Shown in pieces: positions 52,939 to 62,362 of a DNA stretch of 64,000 bases; within the stretch, counting starts at the first letter, position 1, and each line of letters begins with the position of its first letter. Origin of the DNA: Kibdelosporangium sp. MJ126-NF4. Lineage in GTDB: Bacteria; Actinomycetota; Actinomycetes; Mycobacteriales; Pseudonocardiaceae. The stretch spans positions 62,001 to 126,000 of the forward strand of contig NZ_CDME01000011.1 of assembly GCF_000826545.1 (NCBI RefSeq), written 5' to 3'. The translations under genes and the position numbers were made by a program. The notes below the pieces were generated by a model, which saw nothing but the letters and a program-made list of their open reading frames with translations, ran no database searches and was not told where the DNA came from.

Positions 52939-55328
52939 GCCACCGAACAGCGACCAGGGCACGAACCACGGCAGTGATGGACGAGTCGGCGAGAAGGGTG
53001 CTGGACGCGACCGAGGCCGACCCGTTCGCCCCGCTGTCGCTCGCGGTCATCGCACCGGGCGGCTACGGCAAAACCGCTGTTCTCAAGGCGTTTCGCCGGG
53101 CATACGAGAACGCGGGCGTGCGGGTGGCCGACCGGCCGGGAGATCCCGACACCGCTGTCGTCGTCGACGACGCGCACAAGCTCCCCGCCGCGCGCCTGCG
53201 GGAACTGGCCGCGGCGGACGTGCCTCGGCTGGTGATCGCGCTGCGGCCGTGGCCGCGTTCGGCCGAACTCGGTGAACTCACCCGGACGCTGGGTCAGACC
53301 GTGATGCTTGCCCCCATGGACCGGACACAGGTCCGGTCGCATGCGTCGGGCGCATTCGGCGCCGCGCCCGCACCGGAGCTCGTGGAGTTCCTGTTCAAGC
53401 AGACCGGTGGGGTGCCCGCGTACGTCGACCGGCTGGTGTCGGCGATGTCGGCACGTCCGATCACCGAGGTGCCCGACGCGGCGCTGGCCGCGTTCCGCTA
53501 CGACTTCGACCTGCTGGACCCGGAGGTCCTGCAGTACGTGCTGGCCGCGCAGGCCGGGGCCGGGCTGCGCACGGATCTGCTGGCGAGCCTGCTCGGCCGG
53601 GACGCGGGCGCCGTGGTGACCGTGATGGAGGCGGCGCGGGCGACCGGGCTGCTCGGGCATGACGGCACGCTGCTGCCGATCTGCCAGCGGGCGGTCCGCG
53701 CGGTGATCCCGACCGAACGCGCGCTGGCTGTGCGGCAGCGGCTGGCCGAGTTGCTCCTGGAGCGCGGTGAGTCCGTGCTGCCGCTGGCGCGTTCGCTGCT
53801 CGGCAGCGGAGTGGGCGGCGCCGGTGTCGCCGCGGCCTTCCACGCGGCGGCCCACGAGTCGTTGACCGAGGATCCCGCGCTGTCAGCGAAGTTGTTCGCC
53901 GCGGCCGTGTCCGCCGGACGCCCGCTCGCCCAGTGCGCGGCGGGCTGGGCGCACGCCTCGGCGCTGGCCGGGGATCTCGATTCGGCGATGCGCCTGGCGG
54001 ACCAGGCGATCTCCAGCTCCGAGGACAAGGCGAGCGGCGCACGCGTCGCCGCGACCGCGCTGGCCCACCGGGGCCAACTCGGCCGCAGCGCCGAGCTGTA
54101 CCAGTGGTCCGGTGACGCCTCGTTCGCCGCGATCGGCCGGATCGGCACGGGCACACTGGTCGACCTCACCGCGTCGGACGAACTGCCCACGCTCCTGTCC
54201 GGTGCGGCTTCGCTGATGGCCCAAGGGGTTCGCGAGTCGGTCTGCGGCAGCCCGGTGGACGCACTGTCCTCTTTGGTCCGTGCGGCCGGGTTGCTCGAAC
54301 CGGCCGGACGCGGGGTGCTGCTGCCCGACAGTCCCGCCGCGCTGGCGGCGCTGGTCGGCCTGCACTGCGGCGAACTCGGTGTCGCCGAGTCAGTTCTGGA
54401 CCGTGCCGTGGAATCGAACATGGGCGGGCCGCTGCTGGCCACCCGACACCGGCTGCTGCAGGCGTGGCTGTGCATGATGCGCGGCCAGTTGAGCGCCGCC
54501 GCGGAACACCTCGCCGCGACCCATCCCCGCGAACCACGGGACTGGCTGTTCGCCGTGGCACTGGAAGCGGGACTGGCCCGGCGCAACAGTGACGTACAGG
54601 CGTTACGGCGGATCTGGGCGCAGGCGTGCGAAGCCGTTGTCCGCCACCCGGTCGACCTGTTCACGATCCTCCCGCTCGGCGAGTTCGCCGTGGCCGCGGC
54701 GAAGCTGAGCGACCAGGCCCGGCTGGGACCGCACCTGCGCGAGGCGTACGCGCTGACCGCGCAGCTGGGCAACCCGGAAATGTGGGGCACCACCCTGCAC
54801 TGGAGCGGCCTGCACGCGGCGATCGTCGCCGAACAGCCCGGCGAGGCCGCGGACCACGTGGCCGTGCTCGCCACCAACCAGAGCCGGTTCGGACGTGCCC
54901 TCGGCGACGCCGCGCAGTGCTGGCTCGACGTGGTGGCGGGCAAGGTCGACCCGATCCGCGCCGAGGCCGCCGCGCGCGGCCTGCACGACATGGGCATGGT
55001 GTGGGACGCCTCCCGGCTGGCCGGACAGGCCGCGATCCGCACCGCCGACCGCAAGGCCATGGTCACGTTGCTGGACTGCGCGCGTGAGCTGCAGGGCAAG
55101 CAGGCCGCGACCGACCCGGTCCCGGCCGAGGCCAGCCCGCTGAGCGACCGCGAGCAGGAAGTCGCGGCGCTGGTGTTGCAGGGCATGACGTACAAGCAGG
55201 TCGGTGACCAGCTGTTCATCTCGGCCAAGACCGTGGAGCACCACATGGCCCGGATGCGTCAGCGGCTCGGCGCGAGCAGCCGCAGCGAACTGCTCACCCA
55301 GCTGCGGGCCCTGACAGTTCGGAACTGA
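52935..55328 (+). CDS. MalT-type LuxR-family regulator (STAND ATPase)
   Basis: 797 residues from TTG 52935 (GAGG about 7 nt upstream, TTGA overlap with the Hsp70 stop); GTG 52974 and ATG 52977 are alternatives. Walker A is at 40-47 (APGGYGKT), Walker B-like DTAVVVDDAH, then a long helical repeat region, and a C-terminal LuxR HTH (LSDREQEVAALVLQGMTYKQ, then VGDQLFISAKTVEHHM). This large AAA/STAND plus LuxR layout equals MalT and mycobacterial IniR (Rv0339c), which lies beside iniBAC. It is the likely activator of the divergent ini-like operon. Confidence 0.87.
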   Translation: MSHRTATRARTTAVMDESARRVLDATEADPFAPLSLAVIAPGGYGKTAVLKAFRRAYENAGVRVADRPGDPDTAVVVDDAHKLPAARLRELAAADVPRLVIALRPWPRSAELGELTRTLGQTVMLAPMDRTQVRSHASGAFGAAPAPELVEFLFKQTGGVPAYVDRLVSAMSARPITEVPDAALAAFRYDFDLLDPEVLQYVLAAQAGAGLRTDLLASLLGRDAGAVVTVMEAARATGLLGHDGTLLPICQRAVRAVIPTERALAVRQRLAELLLERGESVLPLARSLLGSGVGGAGVAAAFHAAAHESLTEDPALSAKLFAAAVSAGRPLAQCAAGWAHASALAGDLDSAMRLADQAISSSEDKASGARVAATALAHRGQLGRSAELYQWSGDASFAAIGRIGTGTLVDLTASDELPTLLSGAASLMAQGVRESVCGSPVDALSSLVRAAGLLEPAGRGVLLPDSPAALAALVGLHCGELGVAESVLDRAVESNMGGPLLATRHRLLQAWLCMMRGQLSAAAEHLAATHPREPRDWLFAVALEAGLARRNSDVQALRRIWAQACEAVVRHPVDLFTILPLGEFAVAAAKLSDQARLGPHLREAYALTAQLGNPEMWGTTLHWSGLHAAIVAEQPGEAADHVAVLATNQSRFGRALGDAAQCWLDVVAGKVDPIRAEAAARGLHDMGMVWDASRLAGQAAIRTADRKAMVTLLDCARELQGKQAATDPVPAEASPLSDREQEVAALVLQGMTYKQVGDQLFISAKTVEHHMARMRQRLGASSRSELLTQLRALTVRN

Positions 55329-55358
55329 CGGGCTCGAAACTGACGACACGGAGCTGAT

Positions 55359-55575
55359 TTACCCGTTCGAGTGTCTGCGGCAGCGGGCGTCGGGGTCGTA
55401 GCCCGACGCCTGCCAGAGTCTGGCGCACTCCTGGCAGTGATCCGACGAGGTCACCAATGACCTGGGCGGCACGTGCCGCGTCCTGAGTGTCAGGGATACG
55501 AAGCGCAAGATCGCTTTCACTGAAAGCATCCAGCACCCTAGCAACACCGCCGGTCGGCCGTTGACATCCCATGTC
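55359..55575 (-). pseudogene. Possible small frameshifted gene remnant
   Basis: In this otherwise empty stretch the minus strand reads VARVLDAFSESDLALRIPDT then QDAARAAQVIGDLV in one frame. It continues in a second frame as TSSDHCQECARLWQASGYDP then DARCRRHSNG before a stop. The second part has strong GC at third positions and a Cys-x2-Cys...Cys-x3-His pattern. It may be one small gene broken by a frameshift, or a 31-codon gene from GTG 55454. No homologue recognised. Confidence 0.3.
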
Positions 55576-55618
55576 CGCGTCTGGTGACGTCCCTGATGGC
55601 GTGAAGAAGGGACGTGAC

Positions 55619-56866
55619 ATGGGTATATCCGGAAAACTGGCCGCGTTCGCGGCGGCGGGAGTGCTGCTGTCGAGCTTACCCGCGCAGGCCCTCGACGAAC
55701 TGGGGGCGCAGGGGCTGCCGCGTACGGGGTTCGAGCAGTCGAACGGCGCGCGGTGGACCACGATGGCCGAGGAGCACGCGCTGCTCAAGAACCTGAGCCG
55801 CAAGGTGGACGTCAGCCAGATCGGCGTGACGGTGCAGGGCCGTCCGCTGGACCTGGTCCAAATCGGCCGCGGGCCGACAACCGTGCTGTTCCTGTGCTCG
55901 CAGCACGGCGACGAACCGGCCGGACGGGAAGCGTGTCTGATCAAGATCCGGGATCTGGCCTACCGCAAGGACTCCGTGCCCGCCGGGACGACGTTGTTGT
56001 TCGTACCGACCGCGAATCCCGACGGTCGCGAGGCCAACACCCGGGGCAACGCCAACGGTGTCGACATCAACCGCGACCACATCGCTTTGGAGACACCGGA
56101 AGCCCGCGCGTTCGCCGCGGTGATCCGCGACCACCAGCCGGACATCGTGCACGATCTGCACGAGTTCGGGCCACGGCCGTTGGTGTACGACAAGGACGTG
56201 CTGTGGCTGTGGCCGCGCAACCTCAACGTGCACAAGCGAGTGCACGACGAGTCCGAGACCCTGTCGCGTTCCTACATCCGACCGGCCGTGGAGTCCCATG
56301 GACTGACCAGCGGCGTGTACGGCTTCCTCGTCGATCCCGGGACCGGCGAGCCGACCCAGCAGATCGCGGGCGACGGCCAGGAGCGGATCCTGCGCAACAC
56401 CACGGGGTTGAAGCACAGCCTCGGTCTGCTCGTCGAGACCAACGACTCCGCCAACCCCGGCGAGGACCAGCCCGCGGCGGCCCGGCGCCGCGTCGACTCC
56501 CACCTCTACGGCGTGGCCGGAACCGTGCGGCTGGTCAAGGAAAGGCGCGGGCACCTGGAAGCGGCGACCACCATCAGCCGCGTGACCGCGCCATGGCGCG
56601 ACGACCCGATCTACTTCGGCGGCGCCGACAACGAGACGCCCCCGGCGGGCAAGGTCGAACCGAACCCGCCGTGCGGCTACCGGCTGACCACCGAGCAGTA
56701 CACACAGGTCAAGGACAAGCTGGCATTGCACGGAGTGCAATCACGGCGCGACGGCGAGGGCCGGTTGGTTCCTTTGGCGCAACAGGCAAGGCCGCTGATC
56801 CCGATGCTGCTGGACGCGCGGGCCGACTTCGAACTGGTACAGGGTATACCTAGTAAGCGCTGCTAA
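55619..56866 (+). CDS. Secreted M14-family metallocarboxypeptidase
   Basis: 415 residues from the ATG at 55619 (AAGGGA upstream), signal peptide MGISGKLAAFAAAGVLLSSL-PAQA. Zinc ligands His96 and Glu99 (SQHGDEPAG) and His181 (DLHEFG), with NPDGREANTRGNANGVDINRD and catalytic Glu273 (LLVETND). It resembles bacterial M14 peptidases acting on short peptides or peptidoglycan stems; substrate unknown. A second, shorter relative of the exported M14 peptidase at 24-26 kb. The MFS gene starts 43 nt after the stop, possible operon. Confidence 0.9.
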   Translation: MGISGKLAAFAAAGVLLSSLPAQALDELGAQGLPRTGFEQSNGARWTTMAEEHALLKNLSRKVDVSQIGVTVQGRPLDLVQIGRGPTTVLFLCSQHGDEPAGREACLIKIRDLAYRKDSVPAGTTLLFVPTANPDGREANTRGNANGVDINRDHIALETPEARAFAAVIRDHQPDIVHDLHEFGPRPLVYDKDVLWLWPRNLNVHKRVHDESETLSRSYIRPAVESHGLTSGVYGFLVDPGTGEPTQQIAGDGQERILRNTTGLKHSLGLLVETNDSANPGEDQPAAARRRVDSHLYGVAGTVRLVKERRGHLEAATTISRVTAPWRDDPIYFGGADNETPPAGKVEPNPPCGYRLTTEQYTQVKDKLALHGVQSRRDGEGRLVPLAQQARPLIPMLLDARADFELVQGIPSKRC

Positions 56867-56909
56867 GTATTTTCCGTACCGTATTTCCGCGGACCTGGGG
56901 GAGGTCGTC

Positions 56910-58199
56910 GTGACGCGTGAACGCGTGCCGAACGAGGTGTGGGTCCTGGTTTCGGCCGGATTCCTGATCGCCATCGGATTCGGGATGATGGCGCCGGTCG
57001 TGCCCGCCTTCGCCACCACGTTCGGTGTCGGTGTCACGGCGGCCTCCTTCGTGGTCAGCGCGTTCGCGATCGTCCGGCTGGCGTTCGCGCCGCTCGGCGG
57101 GAAGCTCGTGTCCCGGTACAACGAGCGGCCGGTGCTGATGTCCGGGCTGGTGATCAACGCGACCGCCACCGCCGCGTGCGGGTGGGTGTCGTCGTACTGG
57201 CAGCTCGTGGGGTTCCGGTCGATCGCGGGCATCGGCTCGGTGATGTTCACCGTGTCCGCCGTCGGTCTCGTGCTCCGGGTCAGCCCGGTCGGCTTACGCG
57301 GCCGGGTCTCCGGGCTGTGGTCGACGAGTTTCCTGCTGGGCAACATGGCCGGGCCGCTGGTCGGCGGCGTGTTCGCGGGCAAGGCGATCCAGCTGCCGTT
57401 CGTCCTCTACGGCGGCGGGACGCTGCTGGCGGGCCTGCTGATCTGGGTGCTGCTCAAGCGGTCGGACAGCGCGGCCTTGAATTCCACACTGGACCTCCCT
57501 GAGTTCACCGTCCGGCAGGCGATCAGGGGCAGGGCCTACCGCGCCTCGCTGACGTCTGCGTTCACCATCGGCTGGATCTCGTTCGGTGTCCGGTACTCGC
57601 TGATCCCGCTGTACGTGGTCGGTGTTCTGCACGAGTCCAGCACGGTCGCGGGGATCGGGCTGTCCATCTACGCCGTCGGGACGGCGTCGATCCTGCTCAT
57701 CGCGGGCCGCGTCGCGGACCTGCGCGGCCGCAAACCCGTGGTGATGACCGGGCTGGCCATCCTCACCGTGGGCGCGATGGCGCTGGCGTTCGCGCCGTCG
57801 ACACCGTGGTTCTTCGCCGCGTCGCTCGTGTCGGGCCTCGGCTCCGGCCTGATCAGCCCGGCACACACGGCGACCGTCGCCGACGTGATCGGCACCGACG
57901 TGCGCGGCGCGCCGGTGCTGGCGTTCTTCCAGATGGCCGCCGACTTCGGCGCCATCGTCGGCCCACTGGCCGCGGGCGCGATCGCGGACCTGTGGTCCTA
58001 CCACGCCGCGTTCGCCACGTGCGGCCTCATCTCGCTGCTGGCACTCGGCCTGTGGTCGATCGCCCCGGAAACACTCGCGGGCGGCCCGCGAAGGCCGCCC
58101 GCACAAGTCCCGGCGACAGTGCCGGATCACACCAAGGCGAATCAGGCCACGCCGGGGTCCGAGGTGTCCGGACCTGCGGCGGACACGTCGTCCAGCTGA
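56910..58199 (+). CDS. MFS drug/metabolite exporter
   Basis: 429 residues with 12 predicted membrane helices. The MFS signature is between helices 2 and 3 ([20 protein letters not shown]) and its repeat between 8 and 9 ([16 protein letters not shown]). Fits the DHA1 efflux family; substrate unknown. GTG start with GGGGGAGG upstream. The last 58 nt, coding a Ser/Thr/Pro-rich cytoplasmic tail, overlap the 3' end of aceE on the other strand, which is unusually long for a convergent overlap. Confidence 0.9.
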   Translation: MTRERVPNEVWVLVSAGFLIAIGFGMMAPVVPAFATTFGVGVTAASFVVSAFAIVRLAFAPLGGKLVSRYNERPVLMSGLVINATATAACGWVSSYWQLVGFRSIAGIGSVMFTVSAVGLVLRVSPVGLRGRVSGLWSTSFLLGNMAGPLVGGVFAGKAIQLPFVLYGGGTLLAGLLIWVLLKRSDSAALNSTLDLPEFTVRQAIRGRAYRASLTSAFTIGWISFGVRYSLIPLYVVGVLHESSTVAGIGLSIYAVGTASILLIAGRVADLRGRKPVVMTGLAILTVGAMALAFAPSTPWFFAASLVSGLGSGLISPAHTATVADVIGTDVRGAPVLAFFQMAADFGAIVGPLAAGAIADLWSYHAAFATCGLISLLALGLWSIAPETLAGGPRRPPAQVPATVPDHTKANQATPGSEVSGPAADTSSS

Positions 58200-60916
58200 T
58201 ACTTCCTGGTCGCCTCGATCACCTTGGCCTTGTCGACCTCGCCGCGGCGGGCCAGCGCGGCCAGCACACCGACGACGACCGACTCCGCGTCCACCAGGAA
58301 CTGGCGGCGCGCGGCCGTGCGGGTGTCGGAGAAGCCGAACCCGTCCGTGCCCAGGGTGACCATGTCGCCCGGCACCCACGGCCGGATCAGGTCCGGAACC
58401 GCGCGCATCCAGTCCGACACCGCCACGACCGGGCCCTCGGTCTCCGAGAGCACCGACGTCACGTACGGCACCCGCGGCTCCGCCTCCGGGTGCAGCAGGT
58501 TGTGCCGGTCGATCTCGACGGCCTCACGGCGCAGCTCCGAGTACGACGTGGCGGACCACACATGGGCCTGCACGCCCCACTCGTCGTTGAGCAGCTGCTG
58601 GGCCTTCAACGCCCACGGCAGCCCCACACCGGAACCGAGGATCTGCGCCTTCGGGCCGTTGCCCGCTGGCGCGCCCGCGTAGTGGTAGAGACCACGCAGC
58701 AGGCCCTCCACGTCCAGGTCCTCCGGCTCGGCAGGCTGCTGGTACGGCTCGTTGTAGACGGTCAGGTAGTAGTAGATGTCCTCCGCCTGGTCGCCGTACA
58801 TGCGACGCAGACCGTCCTTGACGATGTGCGCGACCTCGAACGACCACGCCGGGTCGTACGCGACCACGGCCGGGTTGGTCGCCGCCAGCAGCAGCGAGTG
58901 CCCATCCGCGTGCTGCAGGCCCTCACCGGTCAGCGTCGTGCGGCCCGCCGTGGCACCGAGCACGAAACCGCGGGCCATCTGGTCCGCCGCCGCCCACAGG
59001 CCGTCGCCGGTGCGCTGGAACCCGAACATCGAGTAGAAGATGTAGATCGGGATCATCGGCTCGCCGTGCGTGGCGTACGACGTGCCCACCGCGGTGAACG
59101 ACGCCGTCGACCCGGCCTCGTTGATCCCCTCGTGCAGGATCTGGCCCTTTTCGCTCTCCTTGTAGGCGAGCATCAGCTTGGCGTCCACCGACGTGTACAG
59201 CTGGCCGTTGCGGTTGTAGATCTTCTGCGTCGGGAACATCGAGTCCATCCCGAACGTGCGTGCCTCGTCCGGGATGATCGGCACGATCCTCGGCCCGATC
59301 TCCGGGTCCTTGGCCAGGTCGCGGACCAGCCGGACGAACGCCATCGTGGTGGCGACCTCCTGCTTGCCCGAGCCACGCCGGATCACGTCGTAGACCTTGT
59401 CGCCCGGCAGCACCAGCGCCTTGCTCTTGGACCGCCGCTCCGGTACGAACCCGCCCAGCTGGCGGCGCCGCTCGGACAGGTACTGGATCTCCGGGGCGTC
59501 CATTCCCGGGTGGAAGTACGGCGGCAGGTACGGGTCCTTCTCCAGGTCCGCGTCGCTGATCGGGATCCGCAGCGTGTCGCGGAAGCCCTTCAGGTCGTCC
59601 AGCGTCATCTTCTTCATCTGGTGCGTGGCGTTGCGACCGGCGAAGTGCGGACCCAGGTTGTAACCCTTGATTGTCTTCGCCAGGATCACCGTCGGCTGGC
59701 CGTTGGTCTCCGTGGCCGCCTTGTAGGCCGCGTAGACCTTGCGGTAGTCGTGGCCACCGCGCTTGAGGTTCCAGATCGCGGTGTCGTCCATCCTGACCAC
59801 GAGTTCCTTGGTCCGCGGGTCGCGGCCGAAGAAGTGCTCACGGACGTACGCGCCGTCGTTGGCCTTGTAGGTCTGGTAGTCGCCGTCCGGCGTGGTGTTC
59901 ATCAGGTTGACCAGCGCGCCGTCGCGGTCGCCGTGCAGCAGCGAGTCCCACTCACGGCCCCAGATGACCTTGATGACGTTCCAGCCCGCGCCCCGGAAGA
60001 ACGCCTCCAGCTCCTGGATGATCTTGCCGTTGCCGCGGACCGGGCCGTCCAGGCGCTGCAGGTTGCAGTTGATCACGAAGGTCAGGTTGTCCAGACCCTC
60101 GTTGGCCGCCACGTGGATCAGGCCGCGCGACTCCGGCTCGTCCATCTCGCCGTCGCCGAGGAACGCCCACACTCGCTGGTCGGACGTGTCCTTGATGCCC
60201 CGGTCGTGCAGGTAGTGGTTGAACCGGGCCTGGTAGATGGCGTTCATCGGGCCCAGCCCCATGGACACCGTCGGGTTCTCCCAGAAGTCCGGCATCAGCC
60301 TCGGGTGCGGGTACGACGGCAGCCCGCCGCCCGGCCCGGCGTGCGAGTACTCCTGGCGGAACCCGTCGAGCTGGTTCTCCGAGAGCCTGCCCTCCAGGTA
60401 CGCGCGCGCGTACATCCCGGGCGAGGCGTGGCCCTGGAAGAACACCTGGTCTCCCCCGCCGGGGTGGTCTTTGCCCCGGAAGAACCAGTTGAAACCGACC
60501 TCGTAGAGCGTCGCGGACGAGGCGTAGGTCGAAATGTGTCCACCGACACCCACACCGGGCCGCTGCGCCCGGTGCACGGTCATCGCCGCGTTCCACCGGA
60601 TCCACGCACGGTAACGGCGCTCCACCTCCTCGTCACCGGGGAACCACGGCTCCTGCTCGGTGGGGATGGTGTTGACGTAGTCCGTGCTGGTCAGCGACGG
60701 AATACCGACGCGGCCCTCCCGCGCGCGTTCCAGCAGGCGAAGCATCAGATAGCGAGCACGTTGCTGCCCACCGTCCTTCAGGACGGCGTCGAACGACTCA
60801 AGCCACTCCGACGTCTCCTCGGGGTCGATATCGGGCAGATGAGCGGCGAGGCCGTCGCGGATGACGTGCACCCTGCCGGGGGCACTCACGCTGTTTGAGT
60901 TGGATTGCGGGGCCAA
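58142..60916 (-). CDS. aceE: Pyruvate dehydrogenase E1 component (homodimeric type)
   Basis: Thiamine-diphosphate enzyme decarboxylating pyruvate and loading E2 lipoyl groups. 924 residues. The ThDP motif is complete: GDGE at 254-257 through NCN at 283-285 ([12 protein letters not shown]). [20 protein letters not shown] and the C-terminal [11 protein letters not shown] are E1 signatures. TTG start with GAGGAG about 6 nt upstream. E2 and E3 (dlaT, lpd) and lipA/lipB lie 30-45 kb away in the window. Equivalent to Rv2241, next to DUF3052 as in mycobacteria and Streptomyces. Confidence 0.97.
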   Translation of the reverse strand: MAPQSNSNSVSAPGRVHVIRDGLAAHLPDIDPEETSEWLESFDAVLKDGGQQRARYLMLRLLERAREGRVGIPSLTSTDYVNTIPTEQEPWFPGDEEVERRYRAWIRWNAAMTVHRAQRPGVGVGGHISTYASSATLYEVGFNWFFRGKDHPGGGDQVFFQGHASPGMYARAYLEGRLSENQLDGFRQEYSHAGPGGGLPSYPHPRLMPDFWENPTVSMGLGPMNAIYQARFNHYLHDRGIKDTSDQRVWAFLGDGEMDEPESRGLIHVAANEGLDNLTFVINCNLQRLDGPVRGNGKIIQELEAFFRGAGWNVIKVIWGREWDSLLHGDRDGALVNLMNTTPDGDYQTYKANDGAYVREHFFGRDPRTKELVVRMDDTAIWNLKRGGHDYRKVYAAYKAATETNGQPTVILAKTIKGYNLGPHFAGRNATHQMKKMTLDDLKGFRDTLRIPISDADLEKDPYLPPYFHPGMDAPEIQYLSERRRQLGGFVPERRSKSKALVLPGDKVYDVIRRGSGKQEVATTMAFVRLVRDLAKDPEIGPRIVPIIPDEARTFGMDSMFPTQKIYNRNGQLYTSVDAKLMLAYKESEKGQILHEGINEAGSTASFTAVGTSYATHGEPMIPIYIFYSMFGFQRTGDGLWAAADQMARGFVLGATAGRTTLTGEGLQHADGHSLLLAATNPAVVAYDPAWSFEVAHIVKDGLRRMYGDQAEDIYYYLTVYNEPYQQPAEPEDLDVEGLLRGLYHYAGAPAGNGPKAQILGSGVGLPWALKAQQLLNDEWGVQAHVWSATSYSELRREAVEIDRHNLLHPEAEPRVPYVTSVLSETEGPVVAVSDWMRAVPDLIRPWVPGDMVTLGTDGFGFSDTRTAARRQFLVDAESVVVGVLAALARRGEVDKAKVIEATRKYQLDDVSAAGPDTSDPGVA

Positions 60917-61261
60917 GGGATCTCCTCGCCTGGTTCTCTCGTTGTTTCCTACGCCAATTCAACCCGGTTGGCGTGCGTCATACCCCATCGTCGTCCCGAT
61001 CGGGTCAAACGTCATCACTACTGGTGAGTAACCCGATGGCGGTGTCCCCCACACTCGCAGGAGTGGTATTGCCTCTACGTGGCACGGGACGATCCGATGC
61101 ATACCGTCACCGTAGTGCGAGCGCGGTTGGACTCCCGCGCGGACACAGTTGGGGCTTAACCCGGTGTGGACGGTTGCGCAGTCGGGTACTGGGAGTGTTC
61201 GCTATCGCCTAACACGCGGTGCCTCCGGCGCCGCATTGGTTCACATGGAGGAGTGGAAGCC
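60917..61261. promoter_or_regulatory. Divergent aceE / DUF3052 control region
   Basis: 345 bp between divergent starts with no convincing gene. AT-richer patches (for example 61011-61030 and 61060-61075) probably hold the promoters, but I cannot assign -35/-10 boxes or an operator with confidence. Confidence 0.4.
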
Positions 61262-61693
61262 GTGGTGGCCGCGGGAGACGCCGGCAAAGCAGGCGTCGCC
61301 GAGAAGCTTGGGATCGAACCAGGCATTGTCGTCCAGGAGATCGGATGGGGCGAGGACGTCGATGACGACGTGCGCGCAGCCGTCGAGGATCGCTGCGGAA
61401 GCGACCTGTTGGACGAGGACGCAGACGAGGTGGTCGACGTCATCCTGCTGTGGTGGCGAGAAGAGGACGGCGACCTCGCCGACACGCTTCTCGACGTCCG
61501 CAGTCCGCTCGCCGATACCGGGACGATCTGGGTACTGACACCCAAGACCGGACGGGACGGGCACGTCGAACCGAGTGAGATCGCCGAGGCGGTGTCGACG
61601 GCGGGCATGGCCCAGACGTCGAACATCAGCGTCGGCGACGACTGGACAGGAACAAGGCTGGTCTCGCCGAAGTCCGCGAACACTCGTCGCTGA
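61262..61693 (+). CDS. DUF3052 family protein
   Basis: 143 acidic residues, actinobacterial DUF3052 (compare Rv2239c): LGIEPGIVVQEIGWGEDVDD, DEVVDVILLWWREEDGDLAD and IWVLTPKTGRDGHVEPSEIA. Function unknown; the Rossmann-like alternation of strands and helices and its fixed place between aceE and a peroxiredoxin suggest a cytosolic partner role. GTG 61262 is chosen because GGAGGA lies 9-10 nt upstream; the open frame extends further but lacks family similarity. A hairpin follows. Confidence 0.9.
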   Translation: MVAAGDAGKAGVAEKLGIEPGIVVQEIGWGEDVDDDVRAAVEDRCGSDLLDEDADEVVDVILLWWREEDGDLADTLLDVRSPLADTGTIWVLTPKTGRDGHVEPSEIAEAVSTAGMAQTSNISVGDDWTGTRLVSPKSANTRR

Positions 61694-61710
61694 CATCCCA
61701 CAGAGTCGAA

Positions 61711-61734
61711 CCGTCTGGGATCACACCCAGACGG
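61711..61734 (+). terminator. Hairpin terminator between DUF3052 and ahpE
   Basis: 9-bp perfect stem CCGTCTGGG/CCCAGACGG, loop ATCACA. Confidence 0.65.
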
Positions 61735-61739
61735 GACAC

Positions 61740-61745
61740 TAGGCT
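61740..61745 (+). promoter_or_regulatory. Putative -10 box of ahpE
   Basis: TAGGCT directly after the hairpin, about 42 nt before ahpE; the short leader carries GGGAGG. Confidence 0.4.
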
Positions 61746-61787
61746 GGCCTCAGGCAGAGACAGTTCGCGACGTGGGAGGACACACCG

Positions 61788-62249
61788 ATGGCGGTCGAGG
61801 TCGGTTCGAAGGCCCCTGACTTCACGCTCAACGACTACAACAAGCAGCAGGTCACACTCTCCACCTTCCAAGGTGAGAAGAACGTGCTCCTGGTGTTCTA
61901 CCCGTTCGCGTTCAGCGGCATCTGCCAGGGCGAGCTCTGCCAGGTACGCGACGAACTCGCCACGTACGACGACGCGAACGTGCAGGTCCTCGGCGTGTCG
62001 GTGGACAGCCCCTTCGCACTGAAGGCGTGGGCGGACCAGCAGGGTTACACCTTCCCCCTGCTGTCGGACTTCTGGCCGCACGGCGAAGTCGCGCAGACGT
62101 ACGGCGTGTTCAACGACAAGGCGGGCCTGGCGCTGCGCGGAACGTTCCTGATCGACAAAACGGGAACGGTCCGCTACACCGAGGTCAACCAGCCGGGCGA
62201 AGCCCGCGACCAGGAGGCCTGGAAGAAAGCACTTGCCAACCTGGCATGA
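61788..62249 (+). CDS. ahpE: AhpE-like peroxiredoxin
   Basis: 153 residues, same length as M. tuberculosis AhpE (Rv2238c). It reduces peroxides with peroxidatic Cys46 in PFAFSGICQGEL. Unlike mycobacterial AhpE, which I recall having Asp at the equivalent place, Cys51 lies five residues on, the spacing of the resolving Cys in BCP/PrxQ enzymes; this may make it an atypical 2-Cys enzyme. LLSDFWPHGEVAQTYGVFND is AhpE-specific. GGGAGG precedes the ATG by 9 nt. Lies between DUF3052 and tRNA-Val as in other actinobacteria. Confidence 0.95.
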   Translation: MAVEVGSKAPDFTLNDYNKQQVTLSTFQGEKNVLLVFYPFAFSGICQGELCQVRDELATYDDANVQVLGVSVDSPFALKAWADQQGYTFPLLSDFWPHGEVAQTYGVFNDKAGLALRGTFLIDKTGTVRYTEVNQPGEARDQEAWKKALANLA

Positions 62250-62281
62250 TTGACGGCGGTGCCCGAAAGGGCACCGCACCA

Positions 62282-62353
62282 GGGCGCATAGCTCAGCGGA
62301 AGAGCACTCGCCTTACAAGCGAGGGGTCGCAGGTTCGAACCCTGCTGTGCCCA
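62282..62353 (+). tRNA. tRNA-Val (anticodon TAC)
   Basis: 72-nt cloverleaf: acceptor GGGCGCA/TGTGCCC, D stem GCTC/GAGC, anticodon stem CTCGC/GCGAG with loop CTTACAA (anticodon TAC), variable GGGTC, T arm GCAGG-TTCGAAC-CCTGC, discriminator A. The 3' CCA is not encoded. Ends 9 nt from the convergent pnuC stop. Confidence 0.97.
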
Positions 62354-62362
62354 CACAGAGCG

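Noticed and set aside
62282..62353. tRNA-Val as an integration site for a mobile element
   Set aside because: No integrase, no repeat of the tRNA 3' end and no foreign-looking cargo nearby. The surrounding genes are conserved housekeeping genes.
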